From: Cryptomeria japonica
Taxonomy: Eukaryota > Streptophyta > Pinopsida > Cupressales > Cupressaceae
Reading direction: 5' to 3'
NCBI RefSeq assembly: GCF_030272615.1
Contig: NW_026729149.1
Span: 1-64,000, forward strand
DNA: 64,000 nucleotides
Each line of letters begins with the position of its first letter. Position 1 is the first letter of the stretch. The translations under genes were made by a program, and so were the position numbers. Shown piece by piece: positions 49,107 through 63,100 of the stretch. Below the pieces are notes generated by a model, which worked only from the letters and a program-made list of their open reading frames with translations, had not been told where the DNA came from and did not search any database.

Positions 49107-51034
49107 TTACATTTTGAGATTATCATTGTTATTACCAGGTTTTACGTTTCCTACTTCAATTTCACCCCTATCAATGAGATCTTGTATGTATATTTTAAGC
49201 TTCATGCATTTTTGTGTATCATGTCCCTTGATACGATGATACTCACAATATTCATTCCCATTATACCACCTAGGTTTGGGTTGATTGGGATCAAACAAGC
49301 GAGTGATCGGGAAAACCACTATGCCTGCTTGAACAAGCTTTTGAAACACCACTTGAATAGGCTCAGCAAGAGGAGTGAAGTCTCTTGGAGTCCTGTTATT
49401 GGATTGGGGTGGTTGCCCCTTGATTGAGATATTGTTGTGAGGCTTTTGGGATTGATTTTGATTATTTTAATTGTTTAATTGATGATTAGTGGTGGTAGGT
49501 TTTGGAGGAGCGGCCATGGTCTAGAATCATTTTGCATCAGTTACACCATCATTGACTACATTCTTGTTCCTGGACCAGAATTTTGGTTTATCATTATGAT
49601 AAGAGGAAGAATTTTGAGTTGATCTTTGGTAGTGTTTCAAGGTTCCTTCCTCTAACAAGACACATTCGAGGGCTAGGCCCTTATCAGTCAACTTTTGGGA
49701 AGATTTAATACATTGAGATGTCAAAGGTCTTGAAAGTTTGGGCACCATGTTCTTTTGAAATAATTCAATTTGGTGTCATTCTGGCATGTCCCATTGGAAT
49801 TTCTTGATGAGGTGTCACCATATTTGCAAGAAGCTGGCAAAAGTGTCTCCAGGCCTTTTCTTTTTGTTACACAGGTCCATCATGGAAATGTCATTAGCCA
49901 TGTTGTAGGCATAGTGAGCCACAAACTTCTCTGCCAAGTTTGGAAAGGAGATAATGGAGCCTCATTGTAAGGATGAGAACCATGCAAGGTCATCTCCTGT
50001 GAGACTCTTAGGGAAGAGTTTTCGAAGGTATAGGTCACTATAGGAGACTTCTTGACATAGAATGTGAACTTCCCAAACATGGTCACGAAGGTCTCCTTTG
50101 CCTTCATACTTGGTGAATTTAGGGATCTCAAACCCTGGGGGGTAGGGTACAACTGAGATAGATGGGTCATAAGGACAAGGACAAAATTCTGTGAATGAGT
50201 AAGGTTTCCTTTTGTTAGTCCCCTCTTTCATGTCCTGAATTTCTTTAATGCGGTCTTGTTGTGGATTTTGGAAATGATGGGTTGTGTTTGCCCCTAGAAT
50301 CGAATGATTCATGGAAGGTGCACCACCATTAATGTATTGATATGATGAGGAAGAGGGAATGTGAGATGTGATGACCAATGTCGTAGGGATTTGAGTGACA
50401 GTTGGTTGCAGTCCACAAACTATTATGATGGGACTAAGTGCAGCACGAATGAGGTTAGTGACATTGTTGACAGGAACTGAATTTTGTGGAATAGAAATAT
50501 ATGGTTGAGTAGAAGATGTTATAGAGGCATGCTGGAGAATAGATGAGATTGGATTTGATAGTGGTATAGATGGTAAGGAGGAATAAGGTGGAATGGAGAC
50601 AATAGGGGGAGGTGTCATGGGTGTTATTGATTGGGGTTGATTGATTGGCGAAGCTACAATTGATTAAATTTGAATAAAGGGTGTGACATTCTGCATGGGA
50701 GCGAGGTCTCCTTGTGGTTGTTGACCAAGGGTGGATTTATCAAAATAAGGTGGGAGTTGAGCTCCACTTTCAAGGAGGATATTTAGAAGCACAGTAGGAT
50801 TGTGTTGGATAAATTTCTCAATCATCTCTTGATTATAAAAGTCTGCTAGGAAATTTTGCACTTCTGGAGAGAGTTCATCTTGGCCAACCATATTAGGATT
50901 TTGGTTTGATTTTGAGTGCTAGGTTGCACACTTTGTGTAGGATCTTGTGTAGGATCTTCATATAAGACACTAATGTCTAGCATAACATATTTTTGTTTGG
51001 CCATCTTTCTCTTTTGGGATTGAGTTGTGACCAT
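49107..51034 (-). pseudogene. Tat gag
   Basis: The frame starts near 51034 (MVTTQSQKRKMAKQKYVML). It continues with shifts through 50891 and a Pro/Ser/Ile-rich stretch at 50618-50300. It reaches the gag core (PKFTKYEGKGDLRDHVWE, then LFPKSLTGDDLAWFSSL, near 50120-49962) and the zinc motif YCEYHRIKGHDTQKC with LKIYIQDLIDRGEI (49250-49150). These order and motifs match Tat/Ogre gag. Gag is broken by at least three frameshifts. Confidence 0.8.
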
Positions 51035-53640
51035 ACAAGAATAACCTTAGAAAAGATTGGAGGACGAAATTTTTTGATGAGAGTACTTAGCGAGACTCTT
51101 GGATTTTTTTGGATTTGGATTTGATGAAAATGAAATTTTTTTCTGGTTGATAAGGTCCTTGAATTAGGACCTGGATTTGATTAGGATTGGCACCTTATTC
51201 CTTGGGTGAGGATCTTAAGTGGGGGATGAAACCACAAGTGAGGTAATGATCAAGTTTGACATAATTTAGACCTTGGAATGATGATTAAAAGTCTTTCTTC
51301 CACTAAGGGTTGACCAATGACGCTAAGAAAAGCAACGACATAAGTTAAGAGTCTTGATTGATTCAAAGGATAAGGAAAAGGTACTTGGAGAGGATTCTTC
51401 TTCAAGCACAAAAGCCAAATGATTAAGGATGAGGTCTAAATGAAACTTCACGAGGCATGCAACATTAATGTGAGTTTAAATTAGATTAAAGGATGATTTG
51501 ATAATTAAAGGTGATTGATTTTGTGATTGATTGATGCGTTGTCCTTAGGAAAAGATTGGGGATGATTGATTGAAGAGGGAAGATAGTGATGATTAGAAGA
51601 AATTTGGTGACTAGGCTATCCTTGGCATGAACATGACTCAATAGATGATTGGTTCTGATGGCAAGTTGTATGAAGGGACACGACCACCCTGATTTTGATG
51701 ATAGTTGGTGTTGAAAGACAAACCTGAACCTTGATGGAGGGCACAAACTCTTAATTCATCTCTAGCATCAAACTCATTGCTATGGGCATGGACGTAATCA
51801 TGGTAATGATGCAAGAATGTCCTATGTTTAAGCAAGAGTTTGTGGTTTGTATACCAAAATTTTAAACATCTAATGAGTTGTGCTTGTGTGAGCTTCTTCT
51901 TCTTGATAGGTCCGTTGATTGACTTCTTAGGATTCTTATACAACTTAGGTTCATGAAACATGAGATAGACGGAGTTTCGACGCAATTAGGACTTTGTGTG
52001 GATTGTGACTTGGATGTTTGTTTGCTTTTAGACAAATTTTTTTGCAAAGTGTTTTAGGATAATGATGTGTTTTTAGTATACTCTTGGCAAGCAAGTATCA
52101 AACAAAGAAAACACAATGATCAAATGAATTTTATCTCAAAGACACTCATGCTCATGTACAACATTCTTAAGGCTGGAAAGGACAATAGTCATTAGATCCC
52201 AATCGGTTCCCAACTATGCTTACCTAGAGCAAACACTTAGATGCTTGACCCCACTAGCTCCCCTTCACGCCACAGACTTCTCCGAGGAAGCCAAGCATCA
52301 ATTCCCATGAAAACTCCAGATGGTAGACTTTGTGTCTCTACTAAGGGCTGTAAAAATATGGGCGGCTTCAGAGGTCTGACCTCCTGCACCAATGACTAGA
52401 AGGTTTTTGGCCACTATGCACAAGTTGTTTAATGTGTCTTCCTATTAGGAGCTACCCTTCACAGTTGTGCAAGCGCAATTGAGTACTATAGCTCAACGAA
52501 GCACTAAGAACTTAATATTCACGCAAGCGTGATTAAGATCTCTAAGATCCTACTAAGTGCCCAATATATGAGTGAACTCTCATACAACCCCAACCATTGA
52601 CCCTTTCATCATCAATGGCCTATTTATTATAATGAGTTGGGAACCCTAGGTTTGGGTGTACTCACTTGGGTCGTTCCCCTCTTACCTTTTCAAAGAGAAA
52701 GTTGGGAGGGCAGGCCCGCTAAAGGTAAGCATGCAACAAACATGAAAAACTTGGAGGGTCTAGATTTCTGATCATCTAGCTAGATGAGAGAAGACTCTCC
52801 TACCTTTATGCTTTTCACAAAACACAAAAGACAATGGTTCATTTATCCTCTAATTAAACCTAGGTGCCTAGTTAAGAAAAGACACAATACTTGGTTGGAA
52901 CTCCTAGGCAACCTACAAAATAATTTGGATTAGTATTTTTTTGTTTCTTAGGTCTTGGACAATCAAAGAAGCTACAACACTCAAAAAAAAGAAAAATCAA
53001 TAGCCACTGGCCTGCAAAAATAGTGTACATGCTGAAATGTAGTCAGTTGTGCTAAAGCGCCCATGCAAGCACCCAAACACCTACGTACGTGCTACAGTTG
53101 GCAGAAACCAAAAAAAAAAGAAAAGAAATTAAAACAAAGAGAAATCATGATTTTATACCTGTCTGTCGCGTTGTTCTGGATCGGTCATGCTTAAATGCCT
53201 GCGCACACGCTGAAGTGCTCTCGCTCATGTCAAAACATCTACGCTCATGTTGAAAGAGTAAAGTTAGGGAAAAGGGGGTTAGCAGTTAAATTTTAAAATT
53301 CAAATTTCAAAAACAAAATTTTTGCAGAGGGCGAGAATTTTTGAAAATTGTCCTACTGGTTCAGTTTCCCTCACGCTGAAACGCATCCACTCACACTACC
53401 ATGCCTGCACATTCATCGAAAAGATAAATAGAGAGTAATTTTTTAAAAAAATGAAAGAAGGAAAGTATTTTTGAATTTTTAAGTTTGGTCGCATTGATGC
53501 GCTTGCGAACGCGCCGAACAATTCTATCTCTCACGTCGAACCCGAATTGCTCACACTGATTTGCAGTCGTTTGAACTGTTCCAATACCTGCGACTTGTAA
53601 ACTCACAAAAACTCAAAAAAAACATTAGTTCTAAGGATGT
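51035..53640 (-). other. Tat 5' leader
   Basis: This is a long leader between primer binding site and gag. A 115-codon minus-strand ORF (51985-51638) sits where Ogre elements have an extra ORF upstream of gag, but it is short and I see no homology. The primer-proximal part (52980-53600) alternates GC-rich patches containing GCG, CACG and CTCAC words with A-rich runs at intervals of about 150 bp. Confidence 0.45.
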
Positions 53641-53660
53641 GGGTCCCACTGGGCGTGCCA
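53641..53660 (-). other. Tat primer binding site
   Basis: On the minus strand TGGCACGCCCAGTGGGAC lies three bases after the LTR end CTTCA. This TGGC... form differs from the initiator-Met site of the other elements, as expected for this lineage. Confidence 0.6.
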
Positions 53661-54072
53661 GAATGAAGATGGGAAAAAGAAGCAAGGTGAATTCAAGTGA
53701 TTAGTATACAAACAAAACACTAAAAGATATTTAAAACATGAAATATGCATATAACCACATAAAAACATGAAGACAATGCTTACACCTTGCAACCTTTATC
53801 TTCTCCCTCGGATGGAGCTCGGATGAAGTCAAAGTGTGCCCAAATGCCTCCAATGTGATGTTGATTTGTTCCTAGATTGCTTGACGTGGCTGGCTCTCCA
53901 ATATTGTGCACAAATGGATGTGATGGATTTGAAGGATGAGATGGATAATATGGCTAAGTATGGATGAGGAGTAACTTTGGCATGATAAGGGTGCAAAGAT
54001 GGTTTTCTAGGAACAAACTAGCAACATGAACTTGCTAAAACTGGAGATGAAATGTGAGGGGATGGTTTCCTC

Positions 54073-54080
54073 AATTTATA
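54073..54080 (-). promoter_or_regulatory. TATA box in the Tat LTR
   Basis: CCTATAAATTGAGG on the minus strand has the form common in plant LTR promoters. It lies about 415 bp upstream of the LTR 3' end. Confidence 0.5.
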
Positions 54081-54465
54081 GGAAGAGAGGACGAGAAATG
54101 AAGGGCTAGGATTGACCCAAGATGGAGGGTCAAGATTCCTTGTGAGGCCATACAAGGCCCAAGAGGAGGTGTGGAGACAAAGAGATATGCCTTAAATACA
54201 TTTCTTGTCTCCACACTCCTCAAGGTTCATTGGGAAGACTTCGCAATGTGCCTTGAGAAGAGAAAGGGATAGGATAGTTCTTGAGGGATGGAAAGGAAGA
54301 ATTAAAAGTTCTTCAAAAGGGATCCTTGTGGGGATTGGAGAAATAAAGAGGAATTAAATATTCCTTGGAAGATGAGATGCCTAAGGAATGTGAAAATATC
54401 ACATTCACCTAGGAAAAGGGCATTTAAGGAGAGTGGTTGGATGGAAAGGACAAGGAGTTGACTTT

Positions 54466-54490
54466 GTGGCTAATCATGATGATTAGCCAC
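54466..54490. other. 25 bp near-perfect palindrome in the Tat LTR
   Basis: GTGGCTAATCAT and ATGATTAGCCAC are perfect inverted arms separated by a single G. It lies about 390 bp upstream of the TATA box in transcription direction. Confidence 0.85.
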
Positions 54491-54905
54491 TAGCAACTCA
54501 CTAGGAGGGAAATTAGAGGAAAGATTAGGTGGGGTTAGGGTGGATAAGATTTGTAGGAGGATTTAACTAGGAGAGAGAATGAGTGGAGGGAATTAAAAAT
54601 TAGAAGAATAATGCTAAGTGAGCTTAAGGAGTTTCTAGAAGAATTTATTAGGTTAATGATAGATTAGGAAAAGGTGATTTGTAGGAATCCCTTAGGTTAA
54701 CTAATTAATTAAATTAATTAGTTAAGTGGAGGAATTTGAGGAGATTTAATATTGAGGACTTTTAGAAGAATATAAGGGGACTATAGTGACAATATTAATT
54801 ATAATTAAATAATATTGAGGAACATTTTGAAAAATGGCATAATTAATAAATTAATTATGTTAGGAATTTAAAAATAATTAAAATAGTTATTTTTAAGTGT
54901 CTACA

Positions 54906-57828
54906 CACACTTCACTTATACTTGCATTATTCTTAATTTATGGTCTTTCAATGTCTCATCTTGTTAGTAGATTAGGAATATTAATGTGTGTTTTTATTTT
55001 ATTTTAGATCATTAAATTAATGATACTAATAAAAATTTAGTCTCAATATAGGTTTTATTTGAGCATTTGGAAGAATTGGTGTATTTTATATTTACTTATG
55101 AATGATGACTGAAATTGGGAACTTCTTACTTTAGAAAAAGTTGTTCAAAAATGAAATTGGTTTATTTTGTAGAAGATAAATTATTAAAAAACCCATTTGT
55201 ATAAATCAATTATTCCACATGTCTCATATATTCTAAATTAATTTAGATAGCTATTGTTTATTTGTAGACTATTTCAAATTATTTAAATTGTTTAGAGATA
55301 TAGATGACAATAGGTGGTGGATAAGAGTGCAGATTTGGTTTATCCACAAAGATTTGAAGATCTCCATCAAATATATGAAGGATCTAAGAAGGAAAACGTC
55401 ATTAAATATCATTTGAGGTGAGATTTCACCGAGTTAGTAGACCCTATAACCTCAAATTTAAATTTGACATCAAAGTATCCTAAATATGATGGAGTTAGCA
55501 AGGATTAAGGAAATTAATTCTGATAATTAAAAATAATATTGTAAGCACTTGATTAATTTATCCTTAAATGGATTTGATTTGATTTTTGTTATTAATCTCA
55601 AGTAAACTCATGTATAAAATGTCTTCTCCTTTGTTAAGGATTACTCTTAAAGCAAAGTCCAAATAATGAAGAAATAAATCATTTTGTTAATGTAAGTTGT
55701 AATTCTTTCATATTCATAGGTTGTAAATAGATTGTAGTTCTTCAATGTTCTTTATTTATGCAAGTGTGTTTATATTCATAGACTACTGTGGTTGAAATAA
55801 TATTGTGTTTGATTCAAGCATTTTCCAATCTCGTGTGATTTATTTCTTGCAAGGTGTGGTGCAAAGATTTCATTATCAACTAGCTGCCACGTAGGAAACA
55901 AAGTTAGGACGGACAATTTTTGGATCACCAAATTCTTGAACTTCTAAAATCTGTTTCTATTGTATATTCTTCTATGAATCTAGTTTACAACACAATTTTA
56001 ATTACTGACTGCCCATCCTAAATCTGACTGCCCATCTAAAATCTGTTTCTAATGTATATTCTTCTATGAATCTATGAGAAAGTTATGCCCAGAATACTGA
56101 CTGCCCATCCTGAATCTGGACTCCTAAACTCACATTTTCAAGCTATTCATTGGCACATTTTGCCAATCAATTCTTTTGGTCTTCCAAACATTCTTCTAGT
56201 GGAGAAACAAGATATACTTTCATATTCAATTGGAATCACATCAATCCATCATCAAACGAAAAAGTTGTACTCAATTTTGTGACTGTTGGTCTACGCGAGA
56301 ATTCGAAAACAACATTTGCATGCAGGTTTTTCTTAGCATATTTGGCATATCATCTCAATGTATGTCAAAAATTGTTTCTATTGGAGATAGACATCTGAAT
56401 ATACTTTCATATGGCTTTGGAATCACTCAAATCTGACTTAAAATGAATATTTTGTCTTTGGATTTGTTTTATATTTTTCATTTGTGAATTTGTGCATATT
56501 TCTAGGATATACAAAGATTGGTCATCTTTCTTCTTTCATGATCTCACATTCTATTGCAGGTAACTGCTAGTTTTTTTCAGGTCCTCGGAAGGATTATGAA
56601 TGAGGGCATGTCATCGAGACAGCTATCAAAGAAAGTACAACATCATAAGATGTTGAGGCCTTGCATGCATCATAATTCAAAGCTCAAGTTCTTAGGAGCT
56701 TGCTCTATCTGAAAATAACAACAAGAAGAATTTTTCATCAAAGTTCCAGAATGAGATACATGAAGAATTGATTTGAAGACCAACGTCCCACAAGTCAAAG
56801 TGTCATTGCCACATTCCCCATAGCTACATCAGCCATGCCATTGCTATCAAAGAATACACCTAAGGCTCATTATGCTCATTCTCACGTACCATGGTATGCC
56901 TATGCATTCCCTTCTTTCCCTTTCGGGATACATTCATGCTGAAGTTAATAAAACATTAATTTCCTTCTATGGTTGACTTTGCTAGCCAATAATATTTTCT
57001 CATGAACAACATTTATGTCATCGCTACCAACCGATCAACTTCAACCTCAACCACTCCATCACTTCCACGACTTTCTGCTCCACCTCTAATCCACCCAATA
57101 AAGTTAGTTTAGCCCACATACAATGTCAAGATCCCTCATCATCTTACTCCATCTCCAACTAATTTTTTTGGTGAAAACCTGTCTCAGGCATCATCAAACC
57201 ATCGAGTTCTTGAAAACCAACTTGCTAACGTGCATTCCTTAGGAATAATAAAATTCTGACTGTGAAAACCCTCTGGGCACAACCAGACAGATCTTGTTTG
57301 AAAACCAGCATGGGGCAAGGTTTGTAAATAAACTACAATAAAGAATTCCATTCAAGTTGCTCTCCAAATAACGATTTCCAAGATCTACTACTCCACCAGA
57401 AGGTCACTTTCTGCTCGAGATCTCAGTTGCAATTCTTGAAACCCCAAGCTCCACATTGTTCTTTCTTGCAAAGCTTTTTGTTGACCATGTCAAATTTTGT
57501 ACTTCTGAGGTTGTTGCCACATATTTCGTGATATTGTTAGGTAGGTGCAAGTATGTGAAGTTCGCTAAATACTTTAGATTTGTATTTGGAAAAACACTTT
57601 AGTCTCTTTTCTATCCTACTCTCCTTACATTTGCTCCAAGGGCACAGAGAATTTGGAGTTTGTGGGGAAGGCACACCAATACCTCACCTTTTTAGACCGA
57701 TCATCACCATCTTTCTTCAATCGTAAACCCTCACCATCTATTTTTGATCATCTCTACTTCTATAGTCAAGCCTAATCCAACATCTCCAACATCCAAGCAT
57801 GAGGAAAGCCTTGTTGTGGCACAAAAAA
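54906..57828. other. unclassified flanking sequence
   Basis: The first part (to about 55560) is AT-rich with no ORF. From 55940 there is a local duplication. From about 56500 the composition is nearer to unique plant DNA, with pyrimidine-rich stretches followed by AG that could be splice acceptors, but I could not assemble a convincing exon or name a gene. It ends where repeat Y copy C begins. Confidence 0.35.
55944..56109 (+). repeat. local duplications
   Basis: A 39 bp unit at 55944-55982 recurs at 56036-56074 with one mismatch. The 13-mer CTGACTGCCCATC occurs three times (56005, 56024 and 56097). Confidence 0.9.
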
Positions 57829-60109
57829 CCAACAATAGAGGCCTTGCTGCTGCCACACAAGAACCACCAGTGAGAAGAAAGGAAGCAACTGATCCAAAAA
57901 GCCAAGAACACTTTTGCAAGAAAGGAATAGGATGGCCACAAGAACCTACAACAGAAAAAGCTACTGTAGAAACCATTCCCTCATAAGTCTATACTGACAT
58001 ATAACACGGAATTAGCAACAACTTTGTTAAAAGTGCCCAGATTTGCAGCTAATAGGAATTTGCAACAGATCTTTCATAAAAAATTGCTTGGAGTTGCAAC
58101 AAATTGGACAAAAAATAAAGAAAGGATACATTGTTGTTGTTCCAAAAGAGCCAAGAACAGAAACCAAAGCAACTTCTAATAGCTAACATTTGCTGAATGC
58201 CATCTCTATCACAATATCTCTCTTTCTTGATTTGTCTTGTATACATCAGAGCATTTTTTGGATGTATACTGATCCACGTGACTGGTAGAGAGCTCATAAT
58301 GCAGTAAATGCATGTTGTAATCCACATGATGCTCATACTTTGGGTCTCTTAATTTAGCATACACCTATGGCAACATTTGAGCAATGCTAGTTATTCTTGG
58401 GGTATTTTTTTTAAAAGATTGAAGCAGCAAGCGTTGACGACAGTAAATAAGAATGTCCTTTTACATGTGCTTATCTCTCATTTGTAATACAAGCAGCCCT
58501 TCTAGTCTCCATATCTCATCAAATGCTCCCTTTTGCACTAGATTTATTACAAGAGTGACTCATGGACTTAAAGCATTCAATATTCAAACAAGGAAAATCC
58601 ATTTTGGGAGAAAATGCATTCAGTGGTCTATGTTATGCATGATCCACATTTTCTATGAGAGTGCAGGCTCTCCTTTATTGTCACATGCAGGCTATCACAA
58701 TATTTCTATGAGGAGTACCCGCTGCATGAGAACATGCAGCATGTTCAGTTTGGGGGAGAAGCTGATGTGCACTCTTTTGCATGTGTGACATATCACAAAT
58801 TTTGTGACCATTAATAACTTTTTCTGTATGAGATTGTGGGGATAAGAAAGCAGCATATGGTGTATCATTTTGAAGATTATTTTAGAGCATCATAGCACAT
58901 ATTTAAGACAGCCACAACAACAGGCAACCATGTAAGTTTTAGTCTGGTCTACTACTATATAGTAATATTTTGAGGTAGTACAATTAGAGCCATCTCAATA
59001 CTAGCATTTGAAAACATTTTGGCATCAATGCTGAGGTAGATATTGTAAACGGGTTGGGCAGATTTGAACATATTTAAACAATAGTACTTCTTGCACGTAC
59101 ATTTTATGTTTGCCACCAATACTTAGAAACTCAATAATTAGAGGGCATTTGTAATATGTTGGGCAAGTGTTTTTGCTACATGGTTAATTGTTGAGCCATT
59201 GTAAGGTTTCAACTATGCATTTGTTTGGAGTGACCTTAACATTTGAGAACAAACAATACTGTTCATAGTGGTTGGATCTGGGTAGATAACATTGTGAGAC
59301 AGTCATCCTAAATTATTGTTCATATACCCAAACAAAGCCATTAGAAGAAGTATCATTGTTGAGCATACCGTTGCAATTGTATTTGTTGAAATTTGATTGG
59401 TGACTGGCCTTAGACCACCATAGATAAGCCCAACATGTTTTTAAAAGTACTAAAAAAATATTTCATCATGTCTTGAGATCTGAGAACTGGGTTCTTGTGA
59501 TTTTTGGAGAGCAAATTCATAAAATCATAATGAACAAACCAAATGAATTTCTCACCAATCTAGTGCACAATTTTCAAGAAATTGGCCACTGTCACCTATA
59601 TCCAATTTGCCTTTCACTTGAGATCCGTGCATATGGTTGCTCTGATCTTTGGATGGGAAATGCACTATCTGAAAAGAAACAAGGACACAAAGATATAGGC
59701 AATTCTAGATCATGATTTCCTAGAAAATGACCACTGTCACCTAAAGCCATTTTCCTTTTATCTAAAAATCCATATATAAAAAAGCTTTAACTTTTGGCAT
59801 AGAAATGCAATGGGATAGTTGAAACCTGCTTGCAAAATTTTAGAAAACCCAGTTTAACTTTGTGAGAAATGGTTAAAAAAAACATTACTGCAATTTGTGA
59901 TGCAATTCCTCTAGAATCGCTTGCAGTCAGTTTGAAAGTGCTTCTCAGCAAGAAGTTTTGTATTCTATCATCATCATCAGTTGGGTTACCATAAAAGTGC
60001 TAACAAGTGATTTTAGTTATTATGCATTGAAAAATGGAAGAAACATTCAATTTGGGTTGGTGAACTCATAATAGTGGGTTACACTTTCAGCGATGAAAAT
60101 AAGGTTGTC
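57829..60109 (+). repeat. repeat Y, copy C
   Basis: This copy is nearly identical to 14073-16303. It begins at AACAATAGAGGCCTTGC. It keeps the uninterrupted insertion target (GGCCACTGTC at 59584-59593) where the LTR-like segment sits in the two arms, and about 54 bp that copy A lacks. It runs on into repeat X after a ~65 bp joining stretch. Confidence 0.8.
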
Positions 60110-60174
60110 TAACTCTTGCATATATGTAGTCTCAAAATGCCTCCTTCGCAATTGTAGCTTAGCTTTTTCTGCCT

Positions 60175-63100
60175 CGGTCATTCCTGGCTAGGTAGTTTGA
60201 AGAGATAAAAAAGAGAGTTTTATCTTTAAATAAATCTTTCTCTGCCTGAGTTAGAGGATTGTATACTGTTGCATTATCTTATTCTAGATAATCATTTTTA
60301 ACAAACTCCCATAAATCTTGTGAACAAAACAATGGAGGAACAATGCCTACATTAAACTGAAGAAATGGAACAAATCAAAAGAGCATTAAATGATATATGT
60401 ATAAGAAATCTACAAAGAAGATTATGAAATATGTTTTTCGTTTCAAAACTGCAGGTTTTCTTTGGAGTGAATAAGAAGACACGGTAAGCTGAAAAAGAAT
60501 GTAATTCAACACTTCTTCAGCCTGCTTAGCGCTTGGATTTTCTTGTCTTTTTTCTATAGTTTTTAATTTTCCCAGGTTGGCTGCCTTCCAGATGCCTAAG
60601 CAGCCTTCTAACTTCTTCATTTTTTCTAATGTTGTTTTAAAACTGCACATATATATGACTATATTAATTTTTATATCTCATCTATTTCAAGCTTGCCTTA
60701 GAAACATCAAACAAAAACTAAGAATGAAAACAAAACCATTAACTTGAAAACCATATACATTGAAGACTTTAAAAAATATTAAATATTTATGTAACTTATC
60801 TAAATTTTAATCTATCACATTGTAAACTAAAACAAAAAAAAAAACCATGTTATTAAAATATATTCTAAATAAATTTTAAAAATTATATTTAGTATTTTCA
60901 AATTTTATAAAAATTTGTAAAACAAAAGAGAGAAAGAAAATCTAAATTATATGAAATATAGCATTATTTTGCTTTTCTCTAGAGCACAAAATTTTAACAC
61001 ATAGGATTAGAATCCTTAAAATGGAAATTGTTGACAACAAGAGAAGACTACATAATCCAATCGGAGTTATTATCAATGGGTGGGTGTTTCTCGATGGGTG
61101 GAGGTTTCTCAAAGCTATACCTAGGAAGGCTCTATATTCTAGACATCTTTATGAATAGATTGTGATATTTTATAGACATCTTAGGAATGGATTGCTAATT
61201 TTGCCTATCTTGTTAACAAAATCATATACTCATTGTAATCATTATAATGATTCACTCTAATTATTATTCTCCTCTTGATGTTTGGTAATCAATAGAATTG
61301 GAAATTTCAAATTAATTGTATCAAAACATTAGGAAACATTATTATGGTAATAAAGTCAATTAAATATGGATCCACACTGACAATAAAAGAAACACAATTG
61401 CAATGCAGATAAATTATTCTATTGATTAATAGATTATAACAATTTCTTGATAATGAATGAACTGCAATTGCTACATCATATAGAGGTGTTAGATACATTC
61501 AAAGAATTCCAAAACTTATCTTAAACATATTCCTCAGAAATTAATCTATCAAGCAATATTGTGGTAATAAATTCAGTTAATTATAAATGCATCAAATCGA
61601 GAATCCATACAAGAAATAAAAGAAATGCAGAATTGGATAAATTGTTCTATTGATTCAATAGATAATGAATGATCTACAATTCTCACATTATATAGATGTG
61701 TTAGATACATTCAAAGACTTCTAGAAACTTGTCTTGAAAAAATTACATGATTATTCTCCCCTATTAAGTGTGGTTATTACCACTTTCTCTCCTTCTATAG
61801 AGGGCTTCAATTATTTTTTGACAAAACATTGTGACCTTTTCTATGTCTGAGATATAAATTTCTCAAACAACTTGATTTTAGTGGCTTTATGAGATCCCCT
61901 CAAAAACTTCAATATCCCAAGAATTAAAACACAAATAAATATCCCTATTTATTCAAGAGATTAAAATACCTATTTGAAAATTTCGCAAACAACTTGATTT
62001 TAGTGGCTTTATGAGATCCCCTCAAAAACTTCAATATCCCAAGAATTAAAACACAAATAAATATCCCTATTGATTCAAGAGATTAAAATACCTATATCAA
62101 ATAACATAACATATATAAATTGCCTTATTGTTTCAAGAGATTACATTTGTTTCTTGGTAACCATCAAATATATTACAAAAGATTTTTGTTAAACATCAAA
62201 TATCAAAATATAGATAAATTGCCTTAATAATGAATTCTTTAGTGCTTCATCACTCATAATTAAAACAAAAACAAATTTCTCTATTGATCCAAAAGATTAC
62301 AATAACTTCTTGATAAAATATCAAAACTTAGATAAATTGCTCTATTGATTCAAGAAATTACAAGACCTTCTTGATCAGATATCAAAGACACATAAATTGC
62401 TCTATTCATTAAAGAGATTACAAGAGCTTATTGATTAAATAATAAAACACAGATAAAATAGCCTATTGATTCAAGAGATTACAATAGCTTCTTGATTAGC
62501 ATCAAATATTGAAACATAGATAACTTACCCTATCACTTTTTATTGCTACCTTCTTCTTTAGCTATGGCCGGATTTAATGATTTCTTCAAAATCCTCTTGA
62601 TCACCATCAAATACCAAAAACAAAGATAAAATTCCCTACCACCTTTTATCACTGCCTTCTTCAACTATGGTTGGATCTAATGATTCCTTCTTCTTCAACT
62701 ATGATTGCGATGACTAGATCTAATATTTTTAGTGCTTCTTCACATAAAATTAAAACACAGATAATGGAGATTACAAGAGCTTATTATGAAATGTCAAAAC
62801 AAAAAATTAAAACACAAATAAATTTCCCTATTGATTACAAGAGCTTCTTGATCAAATAGTTTAACACAAATAAATTGCCCCATTGATTCAAGAGATTACA
62901 ATAGCTTCTTGATCACCATCAAATATGGAAACATAGATAAATTACCCTATGACTTTTTATTGCTACTTTCTTCTTTATCTACGGCTAGATCTAATGATTT
63001 CTTGAAATACAAAACATAGATAAATTTCCCTACTACTTTTTATTGCTACCTTCTTCAACTATGGCTAGATCTAATGATTTCTTCTTCTTCATCTATGGTT

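Larger units (their letters stand above)
44931..54905 (-). mobile_element. Tat/Ogre-type Ty3/gypsy element, 3' truncated
   Basis: On the minus strand the element starts with a 5' LTR (54905-53664) and a primer binding site, then a ~2.6 kb leader, gag, protease, RT, and RNase H plus a second RNase H. It stops in the linker before the integrase. No 3' LTR lies downstream, and sequence of another kind begins near 45020. The second RNase H domain and the gag zinc motif CEYHRIKGHDTQKC are hallmarks of the Tat/Ogre lineage. Stops and frameshifts are frequent. Confidence 0.85.
53664..54905 (-). repeat. Tat 5' LTR
   Basis: On the minus strand it starts TGTAGACACTTAAAAATAAC and ends CTTCA. Length is about 1.24 kb. 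No second LTR is present in the window, so both ends are inferred from the TG...CA form and the adjacent primer binding site. Confidence 0.65.
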
